A DNA stretch of 14,961 nt from Oscillospiraceae bacterium (lineage in GTDB: Bacteria; Bacillota; Clostridia; Oscillospirales; Ruminococcaceae), in NCBI GenBank assembly GCA_020024185.1, contig JAHHUD010000038.1:1-14961 (forward strand), given 5' to 3'. Of the stretch, positions 7,181 through 13,558 are shown one piece after another. The first letter of the stretch is position 1. The number at the start of each line of letters is the position of its first letter. A model generated the notes under the pieces. The model did no database searches and was not told where the DNA came from. It saw only the letters and a list, made by a program, of their open reading frames with translations. The translations under genes and the position numbers were made by a program.

Positions 7181-7261
7181 TACAATATATTAAAAAGTTA
7201 AGTTTATAATATGGAAATTTTTAAAATTTGAGCATAAAATACATATTTGCAACAAAAGGCA

Positions 7262-7283
7262 ACCATTTTCTATGGAAAATGGT
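7262..7283. promoter_or_regulatory. Palindrome overlapping the pyk -35, possible operator
   Basis: ACCATTTTC (7262-7270), TATG, GAAAATGGT (7275-7283): a perfect inverted repeat with 9-base arms. It covers the presumed pyk -35 at 7273-7278, a typical place for a repressor to block RNA polymerase. It has no T tail on the plus strand, so a terminator is unlikely. It is not a CcpA cre site, since the central CG is missing. Confidence 0.45.
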
Positions 7284-7301
7284 ATTGAAAAAAATTATAA
7301 T
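7273..7301 (+). promoter_or_regulatory. pyk promoter
   Basis: TGGAAA (7273-7278), a 17-base spacer and a perfect TATAAT (7296-7301). The predicted start is near 7308, giving a leader of about 40 bases. Confidence 0.6.
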
Positions 7302-7347
7302 GAAAATACGATGTGAATAGAATAAAAAAGAAAATAGGAGAAATGAT

Positions 7348-8793
7348 ATGAGAAAAACTAAAATTGTTTGTACATTAGGCCCTTCTACAGATAAACCAGG
7401 TGTACTTAAAGAACTTATGAAATCTGGCATGAATGTTGCACGTTTTAACTTCTCCCATGCAAGTCATGAAGAACATCTTGAAAGACTTAAAAAAGTAAGA
7501 GCAATTCGTACAGAACTCGGTGTACATGTTGCAACATTACTTGATACAAAAGGTCCAGAAATTCGTATCGGTAAATTTAAAGATGGAAGTATTTCACTTA
7601 AAGCAGGTGATATTTTCAATCTCACAACAAGAGATATTGAAGGTGATAACACAATCGTAAGTGTTTTATATAAAGATTTTACAAAAGATGTAAAAGAAGG
7701 CACAAAAGTTTTGTTTGCTGACGGCCTTATTGAAATGAAAGTTAATAAAATTGAAGGTACAGAAGTAGAACTTACTGTTATTAACGACGGTAAACTTTCT
7801 AACAACAAATCAATTAACCTTCCAGATGTTAAACTTTCAATGCCATTTGTAAGTGAAAAAGATAGAAACGATATCATTTTTGGTATTGAAAATGATTTTG
7901 ACTTTATCGCTTGTTCATTTACAAGAAGCAAAGATGATATTCTTGAAGTTAGAAAAATTCTTGAAGAATACAACTGCACAGATATGAGAGTTTTTGCTAA
8001 ACTTGAAAATGGTGAAGGTATAGAAAATATTGATGAAATTCTTGAAGTTGTAGATGGTATTATGGTTGCTCGTGGTGACATGGGTGTTGAAATTGACTTT
8101 ACAGAAATTCCAAGAATTCAAAAAGAAATTATCAGAAAATGTTGTGAAGCAGGCAAACCAGCTATTACAGCAACTCAGATGCTTGAATCTATGATTGAAA
8201 ACCCAAGACCAACAAGAGCTGAAGTTACAGACGTTGCTAACGCAGTATACGGTGGTACAAGTGCAATTATGCTTTCTGGCGAAACAGCTGCTGGCAAACA
8301 CCCAATTGAAGCTGTTAGAACAATGGCTGCAGTTGCAGAAAAAACAGAAAAAGATATTGACTATGCAGCAGAACTTAAAGCATTCAACTATGGTAAAAAT
8401 ATTGCTGTAACAGATGCAGTTGCTCATGCAGCTTGCGTAACTGCTATGGATATTGGTGCAAAAGCAATTATCACAGTTACAAAGAGTGGTTTCACAGCAA
8501 GAAATGTTTCAAAATATCGTCCAAGTTTACCAATTATTGGTTGTACAGATTCTGAAAGCGTATGTCGTAAAATGGCTTTGTCTTGGGGCGTAATGCCATT
8601 GCTCATGGCAACAGTTTCAAGCACAGATGAACTTATCGATATTTCAACAGCGGCAGCAAAAAGAGAAAATATGATTGCTGATGGTGATATGGTGGTTATT
8701 ACTGCTGGTGTTCCAGTTGGGGTATCAGGCTCAACAAATATTCTTAAAGCACATGTTGTTGGTGAAGAAAGCCTCGGTAATCTTAAACTTTAA
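7348..8793 (+). CDS. pyk: Pyruvate kinase
   Basis: 481 residues. It catalyses the last step of glycolysis in the cytoplasm, PEP + ADP to pyruvate + ATP. The active-site series is complete: TLGPSTD (9-15); R32, N34 and S36 in RFNFSHASH; DTKGPEIR (66-73); K218 and E220 in FAKLEN; MVARGDMGVE (239-248) with D244; ATQMLESMIENPRPTRAE (275-292); and GGTSAIMLSGETAAGKHP (302-319). E71 in the TKGPE motif is the residue that marks K+-dependent enzymes. The C-terminal domain ends with VITAGVPVGVSGSTNILKAHVV. The extra PEP-utilising-like C-terminal domain found in Bacillus pyruvate kinases (about 585 residues) is absent. The ribosome site is AGGAGA, 7 bases before the ATG. It is monocistronic here; pfkA is not adjacent. 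The steady use of CTT, GAA and AAA codons fits a highly expressed gene. Confidence 0.98.
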   Translation: MRKTKIVCTLGPSTDKPGVLKELMKSGMNVARFNFSHASHEEHLERLKKVRAIRTELGVHVATLLDTKGPEIRIGKFKDGSISLKAGDIFNLTTRDIEGDNTIVSVLYKDFTKDVKEGTKVLFADGLIEMKVNKIEGTEVELTVINDGKLSNNKSINLPDVKLSMPFVSEKDRNDIIFGIENDFDFIACSFTRSKDDILEVRKILEEYNCTDMRVFAKLENGEGIENIDEILEVVDGIMVARGDMGVEIDFTEIPRIQKEIIRKCCEAGKPAITATQMLESMIENPRPTRAEVTDVANAVYGGTSAIMLSGETAAGKHPIEAVRTMAAVAEKTEKDIDYAAELKAFNYGKNIAVTDAVAHAACVTAMDIGAKAIITVTKSGFTARNVSKYRPSLPIIGCTDSESVCRKMALSWGVMPLLMATVSSTDELIDISTAAAKRENMIADGDMVVITAGVPVGVSGSTNILKAHVVGEESLGNLKL

Positions 8794-8842
8794 TTATAAA
8801 TTTTAAAGTTTACATATTAATATATGATATATTAAAATTATT

Positions 8843-8874
8843 AAAACAGCGTGACTGTGGTTGCGCTGTTTTTT
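8843..8874 (+). terminator. Terminator after pyk
   Basis: AAAACAGCG (8843-8851) pairs with CGCTGTTTT (8864-8872) around a loop of about 12 bases, followed by T residues, 50 bases after the stop codon. Confidence 0.85.
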
Positions 8875-8946
8875 ATTAGGTTATAATATATTAAATATTA
8901 TGTATTATATTGATTATGTTATTGATGATTATAAAAGTAATATTTA

Positions 8947-8975
8947 TTGTATAGATATGGTTGGAATTATATATT
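8947..8975 (+). promoter_or_regulatory. Possible promoter for the MATE gene
   Basis: TTGTAT (8947-8952), a 17-base spacer and TATATT (8970-8975). The leader would be only about 14 bases, with the weak ribosome site AGGA near the 5' end, so this is uncertain in very AT-rich sequence. Confidence 0.3.
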
Positions 8976-8995
8976 TTTTAGGAAACGGTTAAAAG

Positions 8996-10363
8996 ATGAA
9001 AACGAGAACAGATTTATTAAGTGGAAATATATTAAAAGCACTTGTTACAATGTCTCTTCCTATTGTTGCAACATCATTTCTTCAAATGGCTTATAATATG
9101 ACGGATATGATATGGATAGGCAAAGTAGGCAGTGATTCTGTTGCGGCGGTTGGTGCAGCAGGTATGTTTGTGAATCTATCAAATGGTATAGGTGCTTTTT
9201 TAAGAGTTGGTGGTCAAGTTAACGTTGCACATTCCTACGGTGCAGGAGATACAGACAAAGCGGCAAGATATGCAAGAAATGCGTTGCAAATGGGTGTTAT
9301 TTTATCAATGATTTTTGGATTGATAGTATGTGTATTTAGAAAGCCATTTATAGGATTTTTTAAATTTACTAACGCAGAAGTTATAAAAGATGCAGAAACA
9401 TATCTTTTTGTTATGGGTGCATTTATAATTTTTAACTTTATAAACCCTATTTTTACGGCTGTAATAACAGCGACCGGCAATAGTAAAACTCCTTTTAAAA
9501 TTAGTACAGTAGGATTGGTTATAAATCTTATTTTGGATCCAATGATGATTTTTGGCGTTGGATTTTTCCCTAAAATGGGTGTTTTGGGTGCAGCCCTTGC
9601 AACTATTTTTGCTCAGTTTATTGTATTTTTGCTCTATATTATATATATGAAAAAAGATGAGCAAGTTTTTAATAAAATGAGGTTTAGAAATCCTTTGGAA
9701 AAAGATATTATATCTTCAATTACTAAAATAGGAATGCCTGCAACAATACAAGGTGTTATGTTTACTGGCATATCTATGACAATTGGCAGAATTATTGCTT
9801 CATGGGGAGAAACTGCTATTGCTGTTCAGAAGGTTGGTATTCAAGTTGAATCTATTTCTTATATGGCAGCAGATGGATTTGCGGCAGCAACAAACTCTTT
9901 TATTGCTCAAAATTATGGAGCAAGACAGCTAGAACGCTCTAAAAAAGGTTATATAACCGCATTAAAAGTTATGTCTTGTTGGGGCATATTGACAACTTGT
10001 GTATTAGTATTTTTACCAGCGCCAATATTTAGTGTATTTATTGATGAGGCAGATGTAATACCTTTAGGTGTTGACTATTTAAGAATACTCGGATATTCAC
10101 AGCTGTTTATGTGTATAGAAATTTTAACAGCAGGTGCTTTCTCAGCTTATGGAAAGACATTGCCACCATCAATTGTAAGTATTGTATTTACAAGTTTAAG
10201 AATTCCAATGGCAATTATATTTGGCAAAACAGCATTGGGATTAAATGGTGTATGGTTTAGCATAAGCCTTTCGTCAGTATTTAAAGGTGTAATTCTTGTA
10301 GTGCTTTTTATAATGTTTATGAAGAAATTTGATAAAGAAAATACACAATTAAATCAAATATAA
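8996..10363 (+). CDS. MATE family multidrug/metabolite efflux transporter
   Basis: 455 residues with about 12 hydrophobic segments in two homologous six-helix halves, as expected for a MATE (MOP superfamily) cation-coupled exporter in the cytoplasmic membrane. The N-terminus is typical for the clostridial DinF/NorM-like branch: TDLLSGNILKALVTMSLPIV (4-23), then FLQMAYNMTDMIWIGKVG with the conserved aspartate-tryptophan region. The second half has GMPATIQGVMFTGISMTIGRI and AADGFAAATNSFIAQNYGAR. The C-terminus is short and charged. The substrate cannot be told from sequence. The ribosome site is weak (AGGA about 12 bases from the ATG), which suggests modest translation. The gene stands alone between terminators at 8843 and 10376, with no adjacent MarR- or TetR-type regulator. 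Confidence 0.93.
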   Translation: MKTRTDLLSGNILKALVTMSLPIVATSFLQMAYNMTDMIWIGKVGSDSVAAVGAAGMFVNLSNGIGAFLRVGGQVNVAHSYGAGDTDKAARYARNALQMGVILSMIFGLIVCVFRKPFIGFFKFTNAEVIKDAETYLFVMGAFIIFNFINPIFTAVITATGNSKTPFKISTVGLVINLILDPMMIFGVGFFPKMGVLGAALATIFAQFIVFLLYIIYMKKDEQVFNKMRFRNPLEKDIISSITKIGMPATIQGVMFTGISMTIGRIIASWGETAIAVQKVGIQVESISYMAADGFAAATNSFIAQNYGARQLERSKKGYITALKVMSCWGILTTCVLVFLPAPIFSVFIDEADVIPLGVDYLRILGYSQLFMCIEILTAGAFSAYGKTLPPSIVSIVFTSLRIPMAIIFGKTALGLNGVWFSISLSSVFKGVILVVLFIMFMKKFDKENTQLNQI

Positions 10364-10375
10364 TATTAATTAAGT

Positions 10376-10411
10376 AAGATTAGAGAGCTATATAGTTCTC
10401 TAATCTTTTTT
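10376..10411 (+). terminator. Terminator after the MATE gene
   Basis: AAGATTAGAGAGCTA pairs with TAGTTCTCTAATCTT (one G-T wobble) around a very short apex, followed by a T tail at 10404-10411. Confidence 0.92.
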
Positions 10412-10451
10412 ATTTTTATATGTGTAAAATATAGCTAAAAATTATTTTTGT

Positions 10452-10498
10452 ATAAAAAAATAATGATATAGCAAATTAAAATGCTACACCATTATTTT
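10452..10498 (-). terminator. Terminator after the MBL-fold gene
   Basis: On the reverse strand AATAATG-gtg-TAGCA, an 8-base loop, TGCTA-tat-CATTATT and then a T-rich tail. It is an outer and an inner stem separated by a symmetric internal loop. It lies about 30 bases past the stop codon. Confidence 0.7.
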
Positions 10499-10527
10499 AA
10501 TAATATATTTTTAGTAATATTCTGAAA

Positions 10528-11322
10528 TTAAATAAATATTATCTCGTTGTCATTAGGAACTACAATATTTCCATTATAAAAATCTTTTCCTTCACATGTA
10601 TATAGTTCGCTTTTATTTATATTTTTATCCTCTGTATGATAGAGAATAAGATTTGGTACATTAAGAGCCTGTGCAGTTTCACAAGCTTCTTTTACGGTAC
10701 TATGATGTTTTTCATAAGGTTTAAATATATCTCGTTCACCGTAAAGACAAAATGCTTCATGCATAAGCCAGTCACATTCATTAACTTTATCAAAAAGTTT
10801 ATTATTAAGAGGTTCGTCACCACAACAAACAAGTTTCTTGTTATTATAATTAAGAATAAAACCATACTGTTTGGTCTTAGTGGATAAAATATCAAAAAAT
10901 GTTACATCATTACCTATGATATTAATAGTTTCTCCATCAGAAACAGTAATGAAATTTATTTGATTTTCAAAATGTTTTGTTATTTTTTTTGGTAAAGTAA
11001 GTTCACAAATAGTTTTTATAGAATTAATTGCTTCATCGTGTCCATAAATATTTAAATTATCCTTATATTTTCCGGAATTTATATTTTGACCAATAATTCT
11101 TATTACCCATACAACACCTAAAATATGGTCGGTGTGTGAGTGGGTTATAAATATATCATGTATATTATTTATTTTAATGTCATTATCAGATAGTATTTTT
11201 AGGATTTGATTTCCGCCACCTGCGTCAATCAAAAAATGCTTGTTATTATTAGAAAAAGCAAAACAGGTGTTATAACATTTTGTAACCGCTGCACTACCTG
11301 TGCCTAGAATTGTTAATTTCAT
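10528..11322 (-). CDS. RNase Z-like metallo-beta-lactamase-fold hydrolase
   Basis: 264 residues, cytoplasmic (no signal peptide). The N-terminal MKLTILGTGSAA and the metal motif THSHTDH (60-66: H61, H63, D65, H66) place it in the MBL superfamily. The closest family is RNase Z/ElaC: GDE (168-170, bridging D169), MHEAF (187-191), HHSTVKEACETAQALNVPNL (206-225) and a last ligand H229 in LILYHTED. Two features differ from true tRNA-processing RNase Z. The mid-protein histidine of the HxVPxxGY motif appears replaced in ILSTKTKQYGF (146-156), and I see no flexible-arm exosite, so tRNA 3' processing is not assured. A phosphodiesterase or related esterase is equally possible. The start at 11322 is chosen over an ATG 13 codons upstream because AAAGGAG sits 6-7 bases before it. 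Confidence 0.82.
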   Translation of the reverse strand: MKLTILGTGSAAVTKCYNTCFAFSNNNKHFLIDAGGGNQILKILSDNDIKINNIHDIFITHSHTDHILGVVWVIRIIGQNINSGKYKDNLNIYGHDEAINSIKTICELTLPKKITKHFENQINFITVSDGETINIIGNDVTFFDILSTKTKQYGFILNYNNKKLVCCGDEPLNNKLFDKVNECDWLMHEAFCLYGERDIFKPYEKHHSTVKEACETAQALNVPNLILYHTEDKNINKSELYTCEGKDFYNGNIVVPNDNEIIFI

Positions 11323-11351
11323 AAAATCTCCTTTGAATATTTGCTGAGAAA

Positions 11352-11380
11352 ATAATAGCAATTATTTTTTTAATAGTCAA
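11352..11380 (-). promoter_or_regulatory. Promoter of the MBL-fold gene
   Basis: The reverse strand reads TTGACT (11375-11380), a 17-base spacer ending in TGC, then TATTAT (11352-11357). It combines a near-consensus -35, ideal spacing and an extended -10. Confidence 0.78.
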
Positions 11381-11431
11381 TAAAATAAGGCATATTTTAT
11401 ATGTGATAAAGTTACTGAGTGTAGCAGTTCT

Positions 11432-11445
11432 TTATGATATTATAA
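11432..11445 (+). promoter_or_regulatory. Extended -10 of the desulfoferrodoxin gene with overlapping PerR-like palindrome
   Basis: TGATATTAT (11435-11443) is a TGn-extended -10 element. The -35 is weak. The same bases form a near-perfect 14-base palindrome TTATGATATTATAA, resembling the PerR box arms TTATNAT/ATTATAA but without the usual single central base. PerR is known to repress desulfoferrodoxin-type genes in clostridia. In such AT-rich DNA chance is a real alternative. Confidence 0.42.
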
Positions 11446-11517
11446 GTGCATAAAAACAAAAAATAACACAAAAATAAAAGTGTTAAATCATATAAAAATT
11501 TTGGAGGTTATCAAATT

Positions 11518-11898
11518 ATGAGTAAAGTAAAATTTTATGTTTGTCCAATATGTGGAAATATTATAGAAAAAGTTAAAGATGTTGGAGTTCCAGTAATGTG
11601 CTGTGGTAAAAAAATGGAAGAAATTGTTCCAAACACAGTTGATGCAAGTGTAGAAAAACATACACCAGTAGTTACTGTTGAAGGTAACGTTGTAAAAGTT
11701 TCAATTGGTTCTGTTGAACATCCAATGGTAGAAGAACATAATATTGAATGGGTATACCTTTGCACAGAAAATGGGGTATATCGTAAAGAATTAAAAGCAG
11801 GTAATGCTCCTGAGGTAAAATTTGTACTTGATGGAGAAAATCCAGTTGCAGTGTACGCATATTGCAATTTACATGGCTTGTGGATGACAGAAATATAA
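11518..11898 (+). CDS. dfx: Desulfoferrodoxin (2Fe superoxide reductase)
   Basis: 126 residues, the usual length of a class I (2Fe) superoxide reductase. It reduces superoxide to hydrogen peroxide in the cytoplasm of anaerobes without making oxygen, taking electrons from rubredoxin. The N-terminal desulforedoxin-like domain has the FeS4 centre ligands C9, C12, C28 and C29 (CPIC...CC). The catalytic domain has the Fe(His4Cys) ligands H48, H68, H74, C116 and H119, in EKHTP, EHPMVEEHNIEWV and AYCNLHGLW. The conserved E47-K48-type entry is seen as E46-K47-H48. The ribosome site is GGAGG. The 5' leader of about 70 bases contains a small TAACAC/GTGTTA hairpin. A moderately weak terminator separates it from ccdA downstream; partial read-through would link all three redox genes. 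Confidence 0.96.
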   Translation: MSKVKFYVCPICGNIIEKVKDVGVPVMCCGKKMEEIVPNTVDASVEKHTPVVTVEGNVVKVSIGSVEHPMVEEHNIEWVYLCTENGVYRKELKAGNAPEVKFVLDGENPVAVYAYCNLHGLWMTEI

Positions 11899-11911
11899 AA
11901 ATTATGTAAAA

Positions 11912-11943
11912 AATGCCTGTCAGATATTTTCTGGCAGGCTTTA
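11912..11943 (+). terminator. Terminator or attenuating hairpin between dfx and ccdA
   Basis: GCCTGTCAGA (11915-11924) pairs with TCTGGCAGGC (11930-11939), one wobble, 5-base loop. The T tail is short and broken (TTTATT), so termination may be incomplete and ccdA partly co-transcribed with dfx. Confidence 0.7.
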
Positions 11944-11946
11944 TTA

Positions 11947-11955
11947 TGATAGAAT
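11947..11955 (+). promoter_or_regulatory. Possible extended -10 for ccdA-tlpA
   Basis: TGATAGAAT is a TGn-extended -10 element (TAGAAT at 11950-11955), 34 bases before the ccdA start. No convincing -35. It lies just after the dfx hairpin. Confidence 0.33.
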
Positions 11956-11989
11956 ATATTGCAAAAATTTATAGATTAGGGAGTTTTGT

Positions 11990-12652
11990 ATGCAATATTT
12001 AGTTTCTTTTCTTGAGGGTATAATAACATTTATATCTCCATGCTTACTTCCAATGTTACCAATTTACATATCTTATTTTGCAAGTGGTGGAGAAAGAAGT
12101 AATAAAAAAACACTTACTAATGCAGTAGGATTTGTACTTGGTTTTACTATTGTTTTTATCGCAATGGGAGCGTTGGCAGGCACATTTGGAAGTTTTTTAA
12201 GAGAATATCAAACATTAGTAAATATTATAAGTGGGTTAATTGTAATTATATTTGGTCTTAATTTTATGGGTGTGTTAAAATTAAATATTTTTAAAGGTAA
12301 CACGCATAATATGAATACATCAAACATGGGATTTTGTTCGTCTATATTATTTGGTGTTATCTTTTCTATTGGTTGGACACCATGTGTTGGTGTATTTCTT
12401 GGCTCTGCGCTTGTGTTGGCTTCACAACAAGGTCACGTTATGGAAGGTGTTTTGATGTTACTGATATATTCAATGGGACTTGGTATACCTTTTATAATAA
12501 GTGCAATACTTATAGATAATTTAAAGACAACATTTAATTGGATAAAGAAAAATTATGATAAAATAAATTTAATAAGTGGTTGTTTCCTTATTATAATAGG
12601 CATTTGTATGGCGACAGGTATATTTGGAAAATTTCTTGGTCTTTTTAGTTGA
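11990..12652 (+). CDS. ccdA: CcdA/DsbD-type transmembrane thiol-disulfide electron carrier
   Basis: 220 residues with six hydrophobic segments (about 5-30, 43-68, 76-96, 115-145, 152-178 and 192-216). CcdA proteins take electrons from cytoplasmic thioredoxin and pass them across the membrane to extracytoplasmic thioredoxin-like proteins. The two redox cysteines are present in family context: C18 in ISPCLLPMLP and C132 in GWTPCVG. The ribosome site is AGGGAG, 6 bases before the ATG. The stop codon TGA overlaps the ribosome site (GAGG, 12651-12654) of the thioredoxin-like gene that starts 9 bases later, so the two are an operon and very likely redox partners. No cytochrome c maturation genes are visible, so the target is more likely disulfide reduction or repair of oxidised surface proteins. 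Confidence 0.93.
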   Translation: MQYLVSFLEGIITFISPCLLPMLPIYISYFASGGERSNKKTLTNAVGFVLGFTIVFIAMGALAGTFGSFLREYQTLVNIISGLIVIIFGLNFMGVLKLNIFKGNTHNMNTSNMGFCSSILFGVIFSIGWTPCVGVFLGSALVLASQQGHVMEGVLMLLIYSMGLGIPFIISAILIDNLKTTFNWIKKNYDKINLISGCFLIIIGICMATGIFGKFLGLFS

Positions 12653-12661
12653 GGATAAAAT

Positions 12662-13240
12662 ATGAAAAATAATAAATTAATATTAGGCACTGTGGCGTTT
12701 CTAGCTTTAATGGTTGGCGCATATTTTTTGTATAGTCAGCTTAGTAATACAATAAAACCAGAACTTGCACCAAACAGTTCTAATCAACAACATTCAAATA
12801 ATACAGATAAATCATCAAAAGTAAAAGTACCAGATTTTACAGTTATTGATGCTGATGGAAACTCTGTCAAACTTTCTGATTTTGAAGGCAAGCCAGTTAT
12901 ATTGAACTTTTGGGCTAGCTGGTGTGGGCCATGTAAGTATGAAATGCCTGACTTTGAGGAAAAATATAAAGAACTTGGTGAAGACATACATTTTGTAATG
13001 GTAAATGCAACAGATGGACAAAGAGAAACAATTGATATTGCAAAAAGTTTTATTGAAGAAAATGAGTATAGTTTTCCGGTTTATTTTGATACAGAATATG
13101 ATGCTGTTATGAGTTATGGTGTTTCAGGATTTCCGACAACATTTTTTATAGATGCACAAGGGTATCCGGTTGTTTATGCAAATGGTATGCTTACAAAAGA
13201 TATGCTTCAACAAGGTATTGATATGTTGATGCAACAATAA
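12662..13240 (+). CDS. Membrane-anchored TlpA/ResA-type thioredoxin-like protein
   Basis: 192 residues. A single N-terminal hydrophobic segment (about 6-25) is followed by a polar, Asn/Ser/Gln-rich linker (about 27-53) and then a thioredoxin fold. It has no lipobox cysteine, so it should be a signal-anchored protein on the outer face of the membrane. The fold starts with VPDFTVIDADGNSVKLSDFEGK (56-77), typical of the AhpC/TSA-Redoxin-TlpA group. The active site is WCGPC (87-91, C88 and C91), and the cis-proline is P158 in GFPTTF. The gene is directly behind ccdA, which should keep its cysteines reduced. The target (apocytochrome, methionine sulfoxide reductase or other) cannot be told here. 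A strong terminator follows at 13272. Confidence 0.93.
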   Translation: MKNNKLILGTVAFLALMVGAYFLYSQLSNTIKPELAPNSSNQQHSNNTDKSSKVKVPDFTVIDADGNSVKLSDFEGKPVILNFWASWCGPCKYEMPDFEEKYKELGEDIHFVMVNATDGQRETIDIAKSFIEENEYSFPVYFDTEYDAVMSYGVSGFPTTFFIDAQGYPVVYANGMLTKDMLQQGIDMLMQQ

Positions 13241-13271
13241 TAATTAAATACTGTATTTTTAATAAGGTGTA

Positions 13272-13315
13272 AAAATAAGGATGTTGGTTTTAATAGTCCA
13301 ATATCCTTATTTTTT
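13272..13315 (+). terminator. Terminator after the ccdA-tlpA operon
   Basis: AAATAAGGATGTTGG pairs with CCAATATCCTTATTT (one G-T wobble) around a 10-base loop, with T residues after. Confidence 0.9.
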
Positions 13316-13558
13316 ACGCACTAAGTTTGATAATTTAACTATATAGTTATTAAATACATCTTTTATTATAAAATAATAAAGCTTTTTGCGATTTGATAAA
13401 ATATATAATTAGCAATAAAATATATAATATAATAAAAATATTTATATAATTATCCATAATAATTCGATTTATCATAAAACTAACTTAATAATTGTAAATA
13501 TTAAATATTTGAGTTAACAATAAAGTATTTGAAAATACTTGTAAAAGGAGCAAAATAA
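13316..13558 (+). other. AT-rich intergenic leader with palindromes and a candidate promoter
   Basis: Together with the terminator just before it, this is the only gene-free stretch over 300 bases (13241-13558). I see no ORF with a ribosome site and no RNA gene. It holds: a perfect 14-base palindrome TAACTATATAGTTA (13336-13349); a 14-base direct repeat ATAAAATATATAAT (13396-13409 and 13415-13428); a candidate promoter TTGATA-N17-TAAAAT (13393-13421); and an inverted repeat AAGTATTT-GA-AAATACTT (13523-13540) directly before the ribosome site AAAGGAG of the glycosyltransferase gene. Some of these may be chance in such biased sequence. Confidence 0.5.

Noticed and set aside
7123..7185. N-terminal extension of phosphopentomutase by 21 codons
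   Set aside because: It would cover the promoter and palindrome; the family N-terminus begins at MSKRVFLIVLDSFG with its own GAGGTG site.
7262..7283. Terminator or CcpA cre site upstream of pyk
   Set aside because: The stem has no T tail in the plus direction, and the central CG and flanking bases of a cre site are missing.
7464..8427. Long reverse-strand open frames within pyk (205 and 170 codons)
   Set aside because: They are complement shadows of a complete pyruvate kinase, with low-complexity Ser- or Cys/Phe/Asn-rich translations and no ribosome sites.
13396..13428. Start of a CRISPR array or tandem repeat locus
   Set aside because: Only two copies of a 14-base low-complexity AT repeat with a 5-base gap; no spacers and no cas genes.
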